This document shows positions 9,244-20,800 of a stretch of 64,000 bases of DNA, in pieces. Position 1 is the stretch's first letter. Every line of letters begins with the position of its first letter. The notes under the pieces are model-generated. The model searched no databases. It was given only the letters and a program-made list of their open reading frames with translations, and was not told the DNA's origin. Source of the stretch: CAYFPS01 sp964345075 (GTDB lineage: Bacteria > CAIWAD01); contig CAYFPS010000001.1 in NCBI GenBank assembly GCA_964345075.1, forward strand, positions 62,001-126,000. The letters are read 5' to 3'. Made by a program: the position numbers and the translations under genes.

Positions 9244-9614
9244 TTCAGCAGTTCACCATAATCGGGGCGTTCGATGATCTGGTTCTTTTCGTCCAGCACG
9301 ATCACCTGCGGAATCAGCTTTTCATCCGAATGGACCAGGGCAAAGCTCATGATGACCAGCACATCGCCCGGCTGGCAAAGACGGGCCACGCCACCATTGG
9401 GCGAGACCTCGCCGCTGCCCGGCCTTTCCGACGGGATCAGGTAGGTTTCAAAGCGCTGACCATTGGTCAGGTTGCCCACCAGCACCTTTTCAAAAGGCAC
9501 CATGCCGCAGGCTTCGTAGATCGCGGGGTCGATCGCGATGCTGCCGTTATAATCCAGATGCGTCGCGGTTACCCGCGCCTTGTGGATCTTGGATTTGAGA
9601 ATCTGAAGGTTCAC
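9240..9614 (-). CDS. panD: Aspartate 1-decarboxylase
   Basis: 124 residues, the usual PanD length. It decarboxylates L-aspartate to beta-alanine for pantothenate and coenzyme A synthesis. The self-processing site is present as YNGSIAID: cleavage at Gly-Ser yields the pyruvoyl cofactor on the serine. KSKIHKARVT near the start, and MSFALVH with PQVIVLDEKN near the end, are family signatures. The start is GTG at 9614 with only a weak upstream AAGCG. CoaD, another CoA-pathway enzyme, is encoded elsewhere in the window (26268). Confidence 0.95.
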   Translation of the reverse strand: MNLQILKSKIHKARVTATHLDYNGSIAIDPAIYEACGMVPFEKVLVGNLTNGQRFETYLIPSERPGSGEVSPNGGVARLCQPGDVLVIMSFALVHSDEKLIPQVIVLDEKNQIIERPDYGELLK

Positions 9615-9719
9615 GCTTGGCGCTTCTCGTCACTTGGTTTTGTCGCAAACCTCTGAGCTTAGCAGTCCGGCTTCGACCTTGCAAGCCAGCGATTTAGCAA
9701 GCCCCTGAGCCTTACTCCT

Positions 9720-12700
9720 TTACTTAAGCAGCATGAGTTTGCGCACCACCCGCTCATCGGCCGCTTTCAGCTCCACAAAGTAGACACCACTGGCCAGATC
9801 GTCCCCTTCCAGAACAAGCAAATGTTCCCCGGCCGTCTTGTATCCGGCCTCAAGAACACGAAGCTGCTGGCCGGCCAGATTGAAGAGGCGGGCCTGTAAA
9901 TGACCGGGCATGGCCAGTTGGTAGCGCAGGCTGGTCGTGTTGTTGAAGGGGTTCGGAACGGCCTGACCAAGCTGCAACACGCGCGGTCGCTCAGCCTGAT
10001 CCACATCCAGATCGTTAACGGACATCGATGCCTGAACGGTGAGCACTGGATTCTCCGGTGAATTGCTGTAAAAATGCAGGAGCAATTGATAGACACCCTC
10101 CTGCAGCAGCACGCCGTGCGGCGCGTTCGTCACCTGATAGCCCAGATAGCGGCTCGTCTGGGGGGCGACGGCATAGCGGAAATGATCAAACTCGAACCAG
10201 CCGGGAGCATGAATCTGCAGAGAGTAGTTGCTGCGCGCACGCTCCTGAATGGAGTGAATTTCGGTACCGGTCTCTTCATTCAGCTGCCAGCCGATTGTTC
10301 CTGAATCACTGTCCATGTCGTCACTGGACATGTCGCCATAATTGTAGGTGATGGTGCCTGCCTTCTCCAGCACAATCTGAAAGGTAAAGGGTCCACCGTA
10401 AGTGACGGGATTGCCATGCGGGGCCTCAACCCAGCTCACAACCAGACGGTCCTGATTGTTGCTCCACAGCCAGCAGCTCGATGCAAGCGAACCGGCATCC
10501 AGCAGGTCGTCCCACCAGGCCAGAAAAGCCTTGTCCGGGGCGGCGGTGCTGGGCAAGCCGCCAACATTGTTCTGCTGAAAGGCATCGCCCGGGTCATCAA
10601 GTGATACAAAACCATTTGAGCTGACCCACAATTGGGAGTGCAACTCGCCATAAAAAGGAAAGTCGAAGCCGATCTCAATCGGGCCAAGCACATCGTCTTC
10701 ACCTTCAAAAGCAAGCGCCTGGCTGGTTGCCGGCTCTTCAACCCAGCCAACCTGCGGCCCGGTTAGCTCGTCGCTGTCAACCCAGTAGTATCCTGCCTCA
10801 TCAGGCACGGAATAATCCGTAGTAGCGCCCTGCCCGGTACCCGAGCCAATCTGCAGAACCAGCGTCTGCTCGCCCGAATTGGTTACCAGCAGACTGTCTC
10901 GCAGTGTTTGGGGCTCTGTGTGTGACAAGTTGAAGCCAAGCGCTTCCTCGCCCAGAACCGGTGCCGGAGGCGTGCTGCCCGGGCTATCCAGCGTTGTAAA
11001 GTAAATGCTCGTACCAGCAACAATCGGGTGCATGGTTGGGTCGACATTTCCCAAAAACTTCAGGTTGATGCCCGTACTCGCATCCTGGTTCTTGATTCCG
11101 ACCGAGCACAGGTCAAAGTCCATGTCACCCACCTGCCCGTCATTGAACTCGAAGTACTGAAAGGCAAACGGGCCATCGCCTGTTTGTGTCACATGAACGG
11201 CAGGATCGTAAAGAATCAGTTGAAAGGTGTTGACCAGCAGGTTGGAGTTGGTCCTTACGCGATACCACTCGATGATGAAGCGGCCCCCTCCTTCATCATA
11301 ATAGGTCGCAACCTCTGCTCCCTGCACAATCAGGTGATCATCCCACATCGGCGCCAGCATGGGCTCGGGCCCGAGATAGCTCGGAAAGGGATGATTGCGA
11401 AAATCCGTTTCCAGATTGGCGTTTTCTCCAAAGGCGGCAAAGCCATTGGAACAGATCGCCACCTCGCTATAGCTCTCGCCATAAAGTGTGAATTCGAAGG
11501 GAAGGGGCACGAAGCGTGATACATCACGTTCATTGTAATAGTCATTCAAGGCCAGGAGCTGACCGGGTCCGCCCGCTGCTGGAGCAATCTCAAACCAATC
11601 GTAGACGGGTGCCTGCGGATAAGCAAGATCCGCGTTTTCAAAAGCATAGTAGCCGTAGGCGTCTGGGCCGGACGGGTTGTGTGGCAGGCGGCTGCCACTT
11701 GTAAAGCCCTGCATGAAGCTCCCTTCAAGCTGCAGTTCGTTTGTCCAGGTGATCTCAAGATGGCCCGGGCTGCCCGCGATCAGGTCATCTGCTGCATGGA
11801 CACTGAGCTCAACCGTCTGGCCCTGCCCCGGCGCAAGAGATGGCAGCGTGAAATTGGATGGTGAGTAACTGAATCGATTGTATACGTCGGCTGCAATGTT
11901 CATGAAAAGCAGCCCGGATTCCATGTTCCCCCTGTTGGAAAGAAGCAGATTGAGAGTCCGTGTATCACCGGGCTCGAGTGGTTGATCAAAAGCAGCTGAA
12001 ACAGGCGAAATCACGGGTGTATCCAGCAATAGATCCAGACGGTGGAGCACGGTGTTTCCCGGCCAGTCAATCTCGGCCACCAGACGCACCGGAAATCCAT
12101 TTGTCATTGTTTGCGGAACATTCAGCGCGAAGCTCTGTGATACATCAATCGTTTCGCCAGCCTGTATCACATCCATGCTGATCTCTTCACCTGAACAGTC
12201 AACACCTTCATCAAGGGCGCGAAGCGTGAGCACCAGATCTTCGATCGCTTCCGTGGTGGAGCTGTTTTCGATGCTCAGCCATAACTGGGCCGCTTCTCCC
12301 GGGAGCCAAAGAGAATCACCATTGGCATCGAGAACGTCATACCGGGCGACAAGAGGAAGCGCCTGATCCGCTACCACCGATAGATCATGCTGCACGGGAA
12401 AGTGGAAGGCCTTGCTGGCCGTGATACGCAGTGTCCCCGCCTCCAGCCAGGGCAGCGAAAGAAAAACATGCCCTGCTTCATCCGTAAGCCCGACCACTGT
12501 TCTCTCTTCGTCCATCCAGGCGCAGACAGCCACACCCTCCGCCGGAGATCCGTTCTCGTTGGTCACAATCAGGGACAGGGTCTGGGCTCCTGCCGCCAGT
12601 GTCCCGGGAAGCTCCTGAACCTGAAGTGTTCCAGGGAGGCCACAGATCATCGGGGTTCCCGGATCCCCCACCATATTCAGACCGTACAAGAAACTCTCAA

Positions 12701-14319
12701 GAAAGCCAATATTTGTCCCAAAGGCCTGTTCGAGCTCTTGCTTGCCGCGCAGCATGCACACTCCAACCGAGGCAATGTCCTCGTCAAGCATCGCCCCATA
12801 AAAGCCTGATACCATTGTGTTGTTGTACCTGGTCTGCGTGGATAGGAAGTGAAAGCCAATGGCTGCAACGGCGCCGCCAGGCTGGGCCGGGCTCCCCGCG
12901 CGCAGAAATGCCTCGATAAAGGAGAGCTCGGGATCTGAGTAGGTGCCTGTTCCACATGTATAAAGCAGGGCAACGGGCGTAAAGGGATTGTTCAGTTCAA
13001 GAATCAGGGCTGGATCAAGCCCCTCCTGCCAAACCAGCCGCGATAGGTGTGGAAGCTGATGCCCTGATTGTACCAGTCGTATACATAGGCTGGGCTTGGC
13101 CCGCAGAAGACCGTGTCCACCTGTGTGTAGCCCTTTTCGCCAACCAGCTGAAAGGCAACGCTTCTGCAGAGCTGTGACATGGAGATGCCGCAATGATTGG
13201 ATCCCGTGATAAATGAGGCGCGCTGCATCCAGTCCGTGCTTTCCACAAAGGGATTGCGCTCGTAAGCCACAATTTTGTTGAAAACCGTCGCCAGTGACGT
13301 GGCTGTTTCCACAGAAACCCTGCCGATGGCAAAGTCTGCCATTACATCATTTCCAAGCAGACAGACATAACCGTGATCGTAGGTCGGGTATTGGGCCGGA
13401 ATCGCATAGGGGCCTGTCACATCGCCAACCAGCAGCACATAGTAGGGCGGATAGGGTGAGTTCAAGTACTCATCGAGAATCCTCTCGCGAATGGCGCTGT
13501 AAGTGAATGCCGTTTCGTTTTCGGATACCAGCGTTACATGGTGGCCCTTCTGCCGCTTCCAGGCAAGCCACTCCTGTAAGGCCAGCTGATTCTGTGCATC
13601 CTGATTGGCTACCACCAGATAGTTGGGCGGGTAGGGCGTGGCTTCCCACTGCGTGCTGATCAGCCCATGCTCACTGCCTTGCGGGGACTCTTTGAGTGAG
13701 ATCATCTGACTGCTGCCCAGAGTCTGCTTCAGAAAGGATGCCTCCATGGCAAGCGCGCGATGACGATCCGGGTTTTCAGGGCTGAAGGCAAACGGGACCT
13801 GCGGCGTCAGCAGCTCAGCGGGTTGAACCTGCAGGCTGGCGTGTTGCAAGTAGTGAACTTCACCCGTCTCCGCATTCCAGCGAACGGGAACAATGCAGAG
13901 CCTGGCCAGCCATGTATCACGCAGGCGGGCAGGTGTTTCCAGACGAAACCATTCCTCAGGCAGCACAGTGCTCTCCGATTCGCTGCAAATGGCCGAATCG
14001 TTTTCGTCTGCCGAAAAGGCAAGCAGCGTCATGGTGCCCACTGCTCCTCAAGAACCGTCACATCAAGCGCCGTGCAGGGCGGAATCTCCAGCATGCGCAG
14101 CAGCGCGGGAATGTCCGGCTGGCCGACTTCACCGAGCAGCCCCAGCTCCGCCATTCGCAACCGGACACCACTCTCTTCGTGAAGGACCTCCGGCTCAGGA
14201 AAGTCGAATTCAAGTTGAAAGCGGTTCTGGCCCAGAGCCAGGGCATTCTGCTCAAGGTGTTCAGACCGTGCGGCGCTTGTGACACTTGTGAGCGTGAGCA
14301 GCAGAAGCAGGATCCACAT
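9720..14319 (-). pseudogene. Gingipain-like C25 peptidase with two frame disruptions
   Basis: One long secreted C25 protein is spread over three reading frames: 14319 to about 14029 (signal peptide from ATG 14319 behind GGGAGGC), about 14041 to 13010, and about 13060 to 9720. Alignment with the intact paralogue at 17852-22543 runs straight across the breaks. The first is within EEQWAP/MTLLAF, near 14035; the second is within YRGWFG/QEGLDP, near 13035, just before the YTCGTG nucleophile segment. Each is explained by one missing or extra base. The C-terminal half is intact and ends in a PNPFNNTTSLRY sorting tail (final residues LMLLK). Either the gene is decaying or the assembly has two indels. 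Its THTAYNN counterpart is changed to TRYNN, which favours relaxed selection. Confidence 0.8.
12137..12170. repeat. Inverted pair of GTGATACA words
   Basis: GTGATACA and TGTATCAC start 27 bases apart in opposite orientation inside the disrupted C25 gene, able to form a short stem. Confidence 0.75.
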
Positions 14320-14475
14320 AAAGCCTCCCGGTGATTCACGAGGGTCTTCCACTTCTGTCTAATGGCGATCAGTACGAAAGAATCATTTCATACCAGAATA
14401 TGGAAGTGATTAATCAAGTCTATAGATGAAACAGAATTACGCGTGGTTGAAAGGCCTTGCCAAAATAGAAGGCCA

Positions 14476-14498
14476 AGCAGGGGGCCAGGCCCCCTGCT
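14476..14498 (-). terminator. Strong hairpin after the M14 gene
   Basis: An 11-pair inverted repeat, AGCAGGGGGCC / GGCCCCCTGCT around a single A, lies 22 bases past the stop of the carboxypeptidase at 14520. On the minus strand it is followed by TTGGCCTTCTATTTT, not an immediate T-run, so it may be a factor-assisted terminator or a transcript-stabilising stem. Confidence 0.5.
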
Positions 14499-14519
14499 CC
14501 TGTACTTGAGGCAAAGACG

Positions 14520-17500
14520 CTACTTGATCAGCAGGACTCTGCGCATGACCTGATCCTGCCCGGCGCTGAAACGAATCAGGTAGACCCCGCTGGCAAGCCC
14601 GCCGGCCTCAAGCTCAAGGCGGTGGGATCCAGCAGGCAGCTCCTCGTTCAGCAGCTGGCGCAGACGCTGACCGGCGACATTGTAAAGCGCGGCCTGCACC
14701 CGCTCCTGACGGGCAAGATCAAATTCTATCGTTGTGGTCGGGTTGAAGGGATTGGGCCAGGCTTCTCCCACAGTGAAGGCGCCAGGGCGCTTAAGGGATT
14801 CATCCAGCCCAACAATCACCACGTTGAGCTCCACGGGAACTTCAACAAGCGGCATTTCGGGATCGTTGCTTTCAAGGCGCAGGGTCGCGCCGTATTGGCC
14901 ATATGGCAGGGCCCAGCTTCCAAGAAAAGAACTGACCTGATAGGGCAGATAGCCAACTTCGCCCGGCGCAACCACGCCAGAAGCCGCTTCCAGCTGCATC
15001 CAGTGCGGGGGCAGAACCCAGATGGAGCGGAAGTCCTGGGCTGGCGTACCCATGCTGAGGATTTCCGTTCCCGCAGCCTCATCCACCTGCCAGCCGATGG
15101 TGCCGGAATCGCTGTTCTCGTCTTGGGAGTTCATTTCGCCATAGTTGAAGGTGATACGGCCGTTCGCCTCCAGCACAATCTGGAAGGTGAAGGGGCCACC
15201 ATAGCTGGCCTGATTGAAGTGTGGCGCTTCCAGCCAGGAAACCACCAGGCTGTCACTGCCATTCGACCAGTAGCTGCAAACATCTTCCAGCGATTCATTT
15301 GTCAGCAGGTCATCCCACCAGGCAAAGAGCGCCAGGTCTGGAGCGTCCACAGAGGGCAGGCCGCCCACATTGTTCTGGTAATGCGCGCCCACCGGATCTT
15401 CAAAGGCCACAAAACCATTGGCGTTGATCCAGAACTGGCTGAAGGTCCCGCCGTAGAAAGGGAAATCGAAACCAATTGCAAAGGGCCCCTGGTTGTCATC
15501 GTTGTTCTCAAAGAGAACCGGCTGGCTGTTTTCTGCTCCGTCCACCCAGCCAACGGCCGGGCCAAATTCCTCGGCGCTGTCCAGCCAGGTGTAGCCAGCA
15601 TCATCGGGGCCGCCTGTATCACGGCCGATCATGCCCGGCCAGGCCGCATCCAGCTCCAGAGTGGCTTCCCAGTAGAGGCTGCCATCACCCGTGTTGCCAA
15701 TCGCCAGACTGTCATCAAGGGTCACAGAAACAAGGCCATCCACATCGTGAATGAGCTCATTCTCGCCAAGTTCCAGCTGCGGCAGACCGCCACTTACCAG
15801 AGCCTGTGCAAGATTGGACCAGGCACTCCAGTCGCCCTCGGCATCCTGCGCGCGAACACGGTACCAATACTCGCCCTCCGGCTGAGCGCTGAGGGTCCAG
15901 AACTCTTCCGTGATCTCCGCGGCAATAACGCTTTCGGATTCCCAGCTGACCACAGGGCTGAAGTTGTCCACATAGATGCCTTCTTCCGAAACCCAGCCGT
16001 CTGTCGAGTAGCGAAGACGCAGAGAGACGGTCTGGCCGGCAAAGTCATCCAGGGGGAAACTTGCGCTGACCCAGCCAGGCGAAAAGCCCGTGATACCGTT
16101 GCCATTGTTGCTGCCATTCGGGTTCGAATTTGTCGTGATACTTCCCGCAAGACCCGTCCAGCTACTGCCGCCACTGGAAATCTCCAGATAGGCGTAGTCC
16201 CAGTCCTGCTCGATTTCGTACCAGCAATCGAACTGAACAGACATTCCGGCTTCCACCTGAATGTCCTGCGCCAGCTGGCTGACCGCGTTCAGATTGTTTC
16301 CATTATTGCTGTAGTAGCTGGTGGGCGCGCTCGAAAAACGCTCGCTGCTCAGCTCGAAAGAGACATTTTCCCCAAGCCAGTTTGTATCACCGTCAAAGGC
16401 ATCTTCCCCGAGTGTGCGCCCCTGAAGCTCCACCAGCTCGTAGGCTGTGGCCGGGTTGATCTCATCCGGCTGTGGCGTAGTCCAGTTAATCGTGTAGTCA
16501 GGGCCTGTAACACCGATCTCGGCCAGCTCGGGAGTAGCAGGCGGAAGAAATGGCCAGGGGTTTCCCGCGATTTCCGCAAAGATCAGATTGGGCTCGAGGT
16601 TTTCAGCTACCAGCGTGGGAATCCGGCTCTCCTGCGGCCAGAAGCCGTCGCTGCTGCTGCCCACTTCGGGCGTAATCGCCAGAATCTTGTCGTGTCCGTC
16701 GTCATCGGTATAGAACCAGTCGTCCGTATCACCGTTGACCGTATACAAGAGCTCCCAGCCAGTTCCGCAGGTGTAGCCGTTGTGCTCGGCCATCAGGCCT
16801 GTAAGCATCTGGAAGCCGCTGTGGTCAGGCTCGGGCACATGGACGGCATCGTAGCCCCAGGGGTAGAGCAGCAGATTACTGTAACTGTGATAGGTCAGGG
16901 CGGCCGTGAAGTTGCGGCTGTTGACAAAGTCGCGGATCACCTGTGACTCGGGCTCGCTGAAGGCTTCCGTGCCACGATAGGTTTCATCGTAACCAAAGGG
17001 GCTCGAGCCTTCATCGTCATAGCCCCAGAAGTGTCCGAAGTTGCGGTTGAGATCCACGCCCCAGCTGCCATCACCGTTGTTGCGGCGGTTCTTGCGCCAC
17101 ATGCCGCCACCATTGGGATTGTTCGCCTCGTTGTAGAGCACGCCATCCGGATTGATGAAAGGCACAAACCAGAGCTCGCGTTCGTTGACAATGTCTGTCA
17201 CACGAAGATCTGTTCCGTAATTGTCCGTCAGGTGATGCACAAAGTGCAGCAGGACTTCAATCGTGATCGCTTCGCGGGCGTGGATGTAGGCGCTGTAAAA
17301 AACTTCCGGCTCGTCCTCATCCATTTCCGGATTATCGGAGACCTTGAAGGCCCAGATATCATTGCCCTCAAGCGTAGTACCGATGACAACCGGCTCGCTC
17401 ACAATCGTCGGAAAGTCGGCATGGATCTGCTGAATTTCGGCCATGCCCTCGCTGTAGGTGTGGTAGTCGCCGTAGTTTCGTGATACATTCATGCGCTCGG

Positions 17501-17774
17501 CATAGTGCTGCTCAAGGTCAGCGATCACAAGCTGGGGGCTGTATCCCGCCTGCTGCAGGCGCGCCAGCCCGGCGTCGTCCACGGGAAATTCGACACCCGC
17601 TTCCGAAATGACCGTACCACAGGGGTCAAGTCCAGGAAGGCTCGCAACCAGCGCGGGCAGTTCGGATTTGTCGGCGACGGGAAGAAATACCTGATGCCAC
17701 GCAGCGTAAAGGCTTCCCGGCAGACAGGCTGCTGCAAGCAGCATGCTTGAAATCAATTGCCTGTGATTCATCAT
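14520..17774 (-). CDS. Secreted M14 zinc carboxypeptidase with C-terminal sorting tail (paralogue A)
   Basis: 1084 residues. A signal peptide is followed by an M14 domain with all key residues: His165 and Glu168 (HARE), His296 (YHSYSN), and Glu370 in ITPEVGSSSDGFWP. The N-terminal 650 residues align closely with paralogue B. After about residue 720 it diverges: it carries the VGWVDG...GFDFPFYGG...WWDDLL...TFNYGEM...SGTIGWQ cassette also found in the neighbouring C25 proteins, then a PNPFNPTTTIEFDL tail ending RRVLLIK. This tail type resembles the type-A (Por) or FlgD-like sorting domains. Two adjacent ATGs (17774, 17771) follow AGGAGG; the second has the better spacing. It lies 77 bases downstream of the intact C25 gene. 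Confidence 0.92.
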   Translation of the reverse strand: MMNHRQLISSMLLAAACLPGSLYAAWHQVFLPVADKSELPALVASLPGLDPCGTVISEAGVEFPVDDAGLARLQQAGYSPQLVIADLEQHYAERMNVSRNYGDYHTYSEGMAEIQQIHADFPTIVSEPVVIGTTLEGNDIWAFKVSDNPEMDEDEPEVFYSAYIHAREAITIEVLLHFVHHLTDNYGTDLRVTDIVNERELWFVPFINPDGVLYNEANNPNGGGMWRKNRRNNGDGSWGVDLNRNFGHFWGYDDEGSSPFGYDETYRGTEAFSEPESQVIRDFVNSRNFTAALTYHSYSNLLLYPWGYDAVHVPEPDHSGFQMLTGLMAEHNGYTCGTGWELLYTVNGDTDDWFYTDDDGHDKILAITPEVGSSSDGFWPQESRIPTLVAENLEPNLIFAEIAGNPWPFLPPATPELAEIGVTGPDYTINWTTPQPDEINPATAYELVELQGRTLGEDAFDGDTNWLGENVSFELSSERFSSAPTSYYSNNGNNLNAVSQLAQDIQVEAGMSVQFDCWYEIEQDWDYAYLEISSGGSSWTGLAGSITTNSNPNGSNNGNGITGFSPGWVSASFPLDDFAGQTVSLRLRYSTDGWVSEEGIYVDNFSPVVSWESESVIAAEITEEFWTLSAQPEGEYWYRVRAQDAEGDWSAWSNLAQALVSGGLPQLELGENELIHDVDGLVSVTLDDSLAIGNTGDGSLYWEATLELDAAWPGMIGRDTGGPDDAGYTWLDSAEEFGPAVGWVDGAENSQPVLFENNDDNQGPFAIGFDFPFYGGTFSQFWINANGFVAFEDPVGAHYQNNVGGLPSVDAPDLALFAWWDDLLTNESLEDVCSYWSNGSDSLVVSWLEAPHFNQASYGGPFTFQIVLEANGRITFNYGEMNSQDENSDSGTIGWQVDEAAGTEILSMGTPAQDFRSIWVLPPHWMQLEAASGVVAPGEVGYLPYQVSSFLGSWALPYGQYGATLRLESNDPEMPLVEVPVELNVVIVGLDESLKRPGAFTVGEAWPNPFNPTTTIEFDLARQERVQAALYNVAGQRLRQLLNEELPAGSHRLELEAGGLASGVYLIRFSAGQDQVMRRVLLIK

Positions 17775-17800
17775 GCCTCCTGGTCACAAATGGGGGTCGA

Positions 17801-17833
17801 AAGAAAAAGCGAGAGGCGCCCGCTGGACGCCTC
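17801..17833 (-). terminator. Intrinsic terminator of the intact C25 gene
   Basis: On the minus strand GAGGCG and CGCCTC (17828-17833 with 17813-17818) form a stem around a nine-base loop, followed by TCGCTTTTTCTTTC. It lies 18 bases past the C25 stop and just ahead of the carboxypeptidase ribosome-binding site, so the two genes may be only partly co-transcribed. Confidence 0.65.
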
Positions 17834-17851
17834 CCGCCGGGGCCCAAAGGG

Positions 17852-20800
17852 CTATTTCACCAGCATCACTTTTCGTACGGCCTGATCCTGCCCCGCAATG
17901 ACACGCAGCAGGTAAACGCCACTGGAAAGGTCGGAAGCGTCCAGCACGAGCCTGTGGCTTCCCGCAGGCATTGTATCACGCAGCAGACTGCGTACCTGCT
18001 GGCCCCTGATATTGAAGAGCACGGCGCTGACCAGTTCGGCTTGCGGCAGGGAGAATTCGATTGTCGTGGTCGGGTTGAAAGGATTCGGCCAGGCCTCGCC
18101 CACGGCGAAGGTCGCGGGTAGCTCTGCCCCTTCAACCGCAAGATCATTCACGGTCATGGCAACCGGAATTTCCAGCTGGGCCTGGTCGGGGTCGTTACAG
18201 ACAAAGCGGATGCCGGCGGAGTACTCGCCTTCCGGCAGCTGGAAGCCCTGGATATTGTTAGTGGCCTCGTAGCGCAAGTAACCGCTTCCACCGGTGGGTA
18301 CCACGCCACTGGCCGTGCTCAGTTCCAGCCAGAAAGGCGGCAGAATCCAGATGGAATAATTGTCAATGGCCTGATCCTGCACATTGAGGATGCCCGTACC
18401 CTGATTCTGATCGATCTGCCAGCCGATGGTGCCCGAGTCGCTGTCAGGATCGGAGGCATTCATGTCGCCATAGTTGAATGTCACACGGCCGCCGGCCTCG
18501 AGCACAACCTGGAAGGTGAAGGGTCCACCGTAGGTTACCTGATTGAAGTGCGGGGCTTCAATCCAGCTGACAACCAGGCTGTCCGTGCCATTGCTCCAGT
18601 AATTCGTGATACCCTCGAGGGTTTCGCTCGTAAGGAGGTCGTCCCACCAGGGGAAGAGCGCCAGATCGGGGGCGTCGTTATCCGGCAGGCCACCAACATT
18701 GTTCTGGTAATAGCCGTCCACCGGGTCCTCGAAGGCGATGAAGCCGTTGGAGTTGACCCAGAACTGGTTGTATACATCACCATAGAAGGGGAAGTCGAAG
18801 CCGATTTCGAAGGGCCCCTCGTTGTCATCGTTCTCCTCAAAAACAACCCACTGAGCTGTATCACCGGCGTCCACCCAGCCCACAGCTGGGCCATCAGCCT
18901 CGTTTGAATCACGCCAGGTATAGCCGTTGCCATCCGGACCGCCACCATCGCGGCTGTCCGACATCAGGGGAAGACTGCGGGGCTGCAGGACCGTGGCCTG
19001 CCAGATCAGGGGCGCTTCGCCCACATTGCGAATCTCCAGGCTGTCCAGATAGACCTGCGTTTCGCTCTGCATCAGAGCGAAGGCAACTTCGCTGACAGGA
19101 AGCTCCAGCTGGGCGGGATCGGTTGAGAGGCCAATCGAAGTGGTAAAGCGAATGGCCACGCCATCGTCAATGTCATCAACCGTCACATGCTCGCTGTTGT
19201 AATTCTTCAGGTTGAGGCCCATGGTCGCCGTCTGATCCTTGATGCCCACCGTGCAGTAGGGGAAGTCCTGGCTGTTGGACTGTGTATCATCGAAGGTGTG
19301 ATACTGGAAGACGAACTCACCATCGCCCGTGGGTGTCACATAGATCGAGGGATCGTAGAGGATCAGCTGGAAGGTGTTGACGCGGTTGTTGCTGTTGGTG
19401 CGCATGCGGTACCACTCAACCGTGAAGGTGCCGCTTTCCTCATCGTGATAGGTCGCCACCTGCGCGTCGCTGGTCAGGTAGAAGTCATCCCACATCGGGG
19501 CCAGCATCGGCTCGGGGCCCATGCCGCAGGGCATGTAGTGATTGCGGAAATCGGTTTCCAGATGCGCCAGCTCGCCAAAGGCCACATAACCATTGGAGCA
19601 AACGGCCATGCTGGTGTAAACCTGACCGTAAACCGAGAAGGGGAAGGGCAGATCCACACGGCGGCTGTCGTCCTGCTCGTCGCCATTGTCGTGCAGGTTG
19701 ATCGCCGTACCGGGACCCATGCCATTAGGCGCAATCTCCACCCAGTTGTAGACCGGAGCCTGCAGGTACTGGCTGTCGCTGCTTTCAAAAGCATAGTAGC
19801 CGTAGGCATCGGGGCCGGTGGGATCCTCGGGCTGATTGTCGCCCAGCGTAAAGGCCTGACGCAGCTGGCCGGACCAGGCCTCGTCCACCGTCCAGTCGAT
19901 CAGCAGCTGTGTGGTATAACCGGCAACCGTACCCGTCAGGGCCGTGATATCAATCGAAAGGGTTTGCTGGCTGCCGGGCTCCAGCGCGTCAACGGTCTGG
20001 CTTTCCGGGCTCAGGATGAAGTTCTCATCGGGGACCGAGAAGTTCAGCACAAGGCCGTTGGCCGGCAGGTTTCCGCTGTTGTCCAGACGCAGCGACATGG
20101 TGCTGGTGCCGCCGGGATTAAGGGGCGAGCTCAGGCTGCCGCTGCCCGTGGCAATGCTGATCACGGGCGTGTCCACAATCAGGTCCAGACGCTGCCCGAC
20201 CTGCCGTTCGCCATCGTCGATCAGCACAAGCAGGCGCACGGGCTGGCCTTCCGTCCAGGTGCCGGGAACCGTCAGGCTCAGGTCACCGACCGTCTGCGCC
20301 GAGCCGCCCGGGGTAATCGCGTCGGTGGTGGCCGTTGTGCCGGTCAGGGTCACACCTGCGTCCAGCGCCACCAGCTCGATCTCGAGCATGTCCAGCGCGG
20401 CGCTTTCCGATTCGTTGGTGATCTCAAGCACGAGGCTTGCGTTTTCGCCCGGCTGCCAGAGGCCGTCTTCACCCTCATCGGTCAGGCTGATTTCGCCCAG
20501 AACCGGCATGGCCAGAGCATCGTCCACCATCACCTGCTCCATCACAGGATAGTGGAAGCCCTTGGTCGCGGTAAGATGCAGGGCGCCTGCTTCCATTGCC
20601 GGCAGTTCCAGGTGAACATGGCCCGCATCGTCGCTGACGGCCACCACACTGCGGGACTCATCGAACCAGGCGCAAACCGCCGCGCCCGCCACCGGAGTCA
20701 GTCCACTGACAAGCTGCAGCGACAGGCTCTGCACACCCGTACCAATGCTGGTCGGCAGGCCCATCACTTCCATGGACTGCGGAATGCCGCAGGTCATGTC

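Noticed and set aside
13000..13060. Programmed frameshifting in the disrupted C25 gene
   Set aside because: No slippery heptamer plus pseudoknot or conserved stop arrangement is evident, and the paralogues encode the same region in one frame.
14622..16946. A 774-codon open frame on the plus strand inside the carboxypeptidase A gene
   Set aside because: It is the antisense of a well-supported M14 gene with all catalytic residues. The plus-strand protein has no recognisable fold; similar antisense frames at 19187-21169 and 60981-63224 mirror other real genes and reflect GC-rich codon structure.
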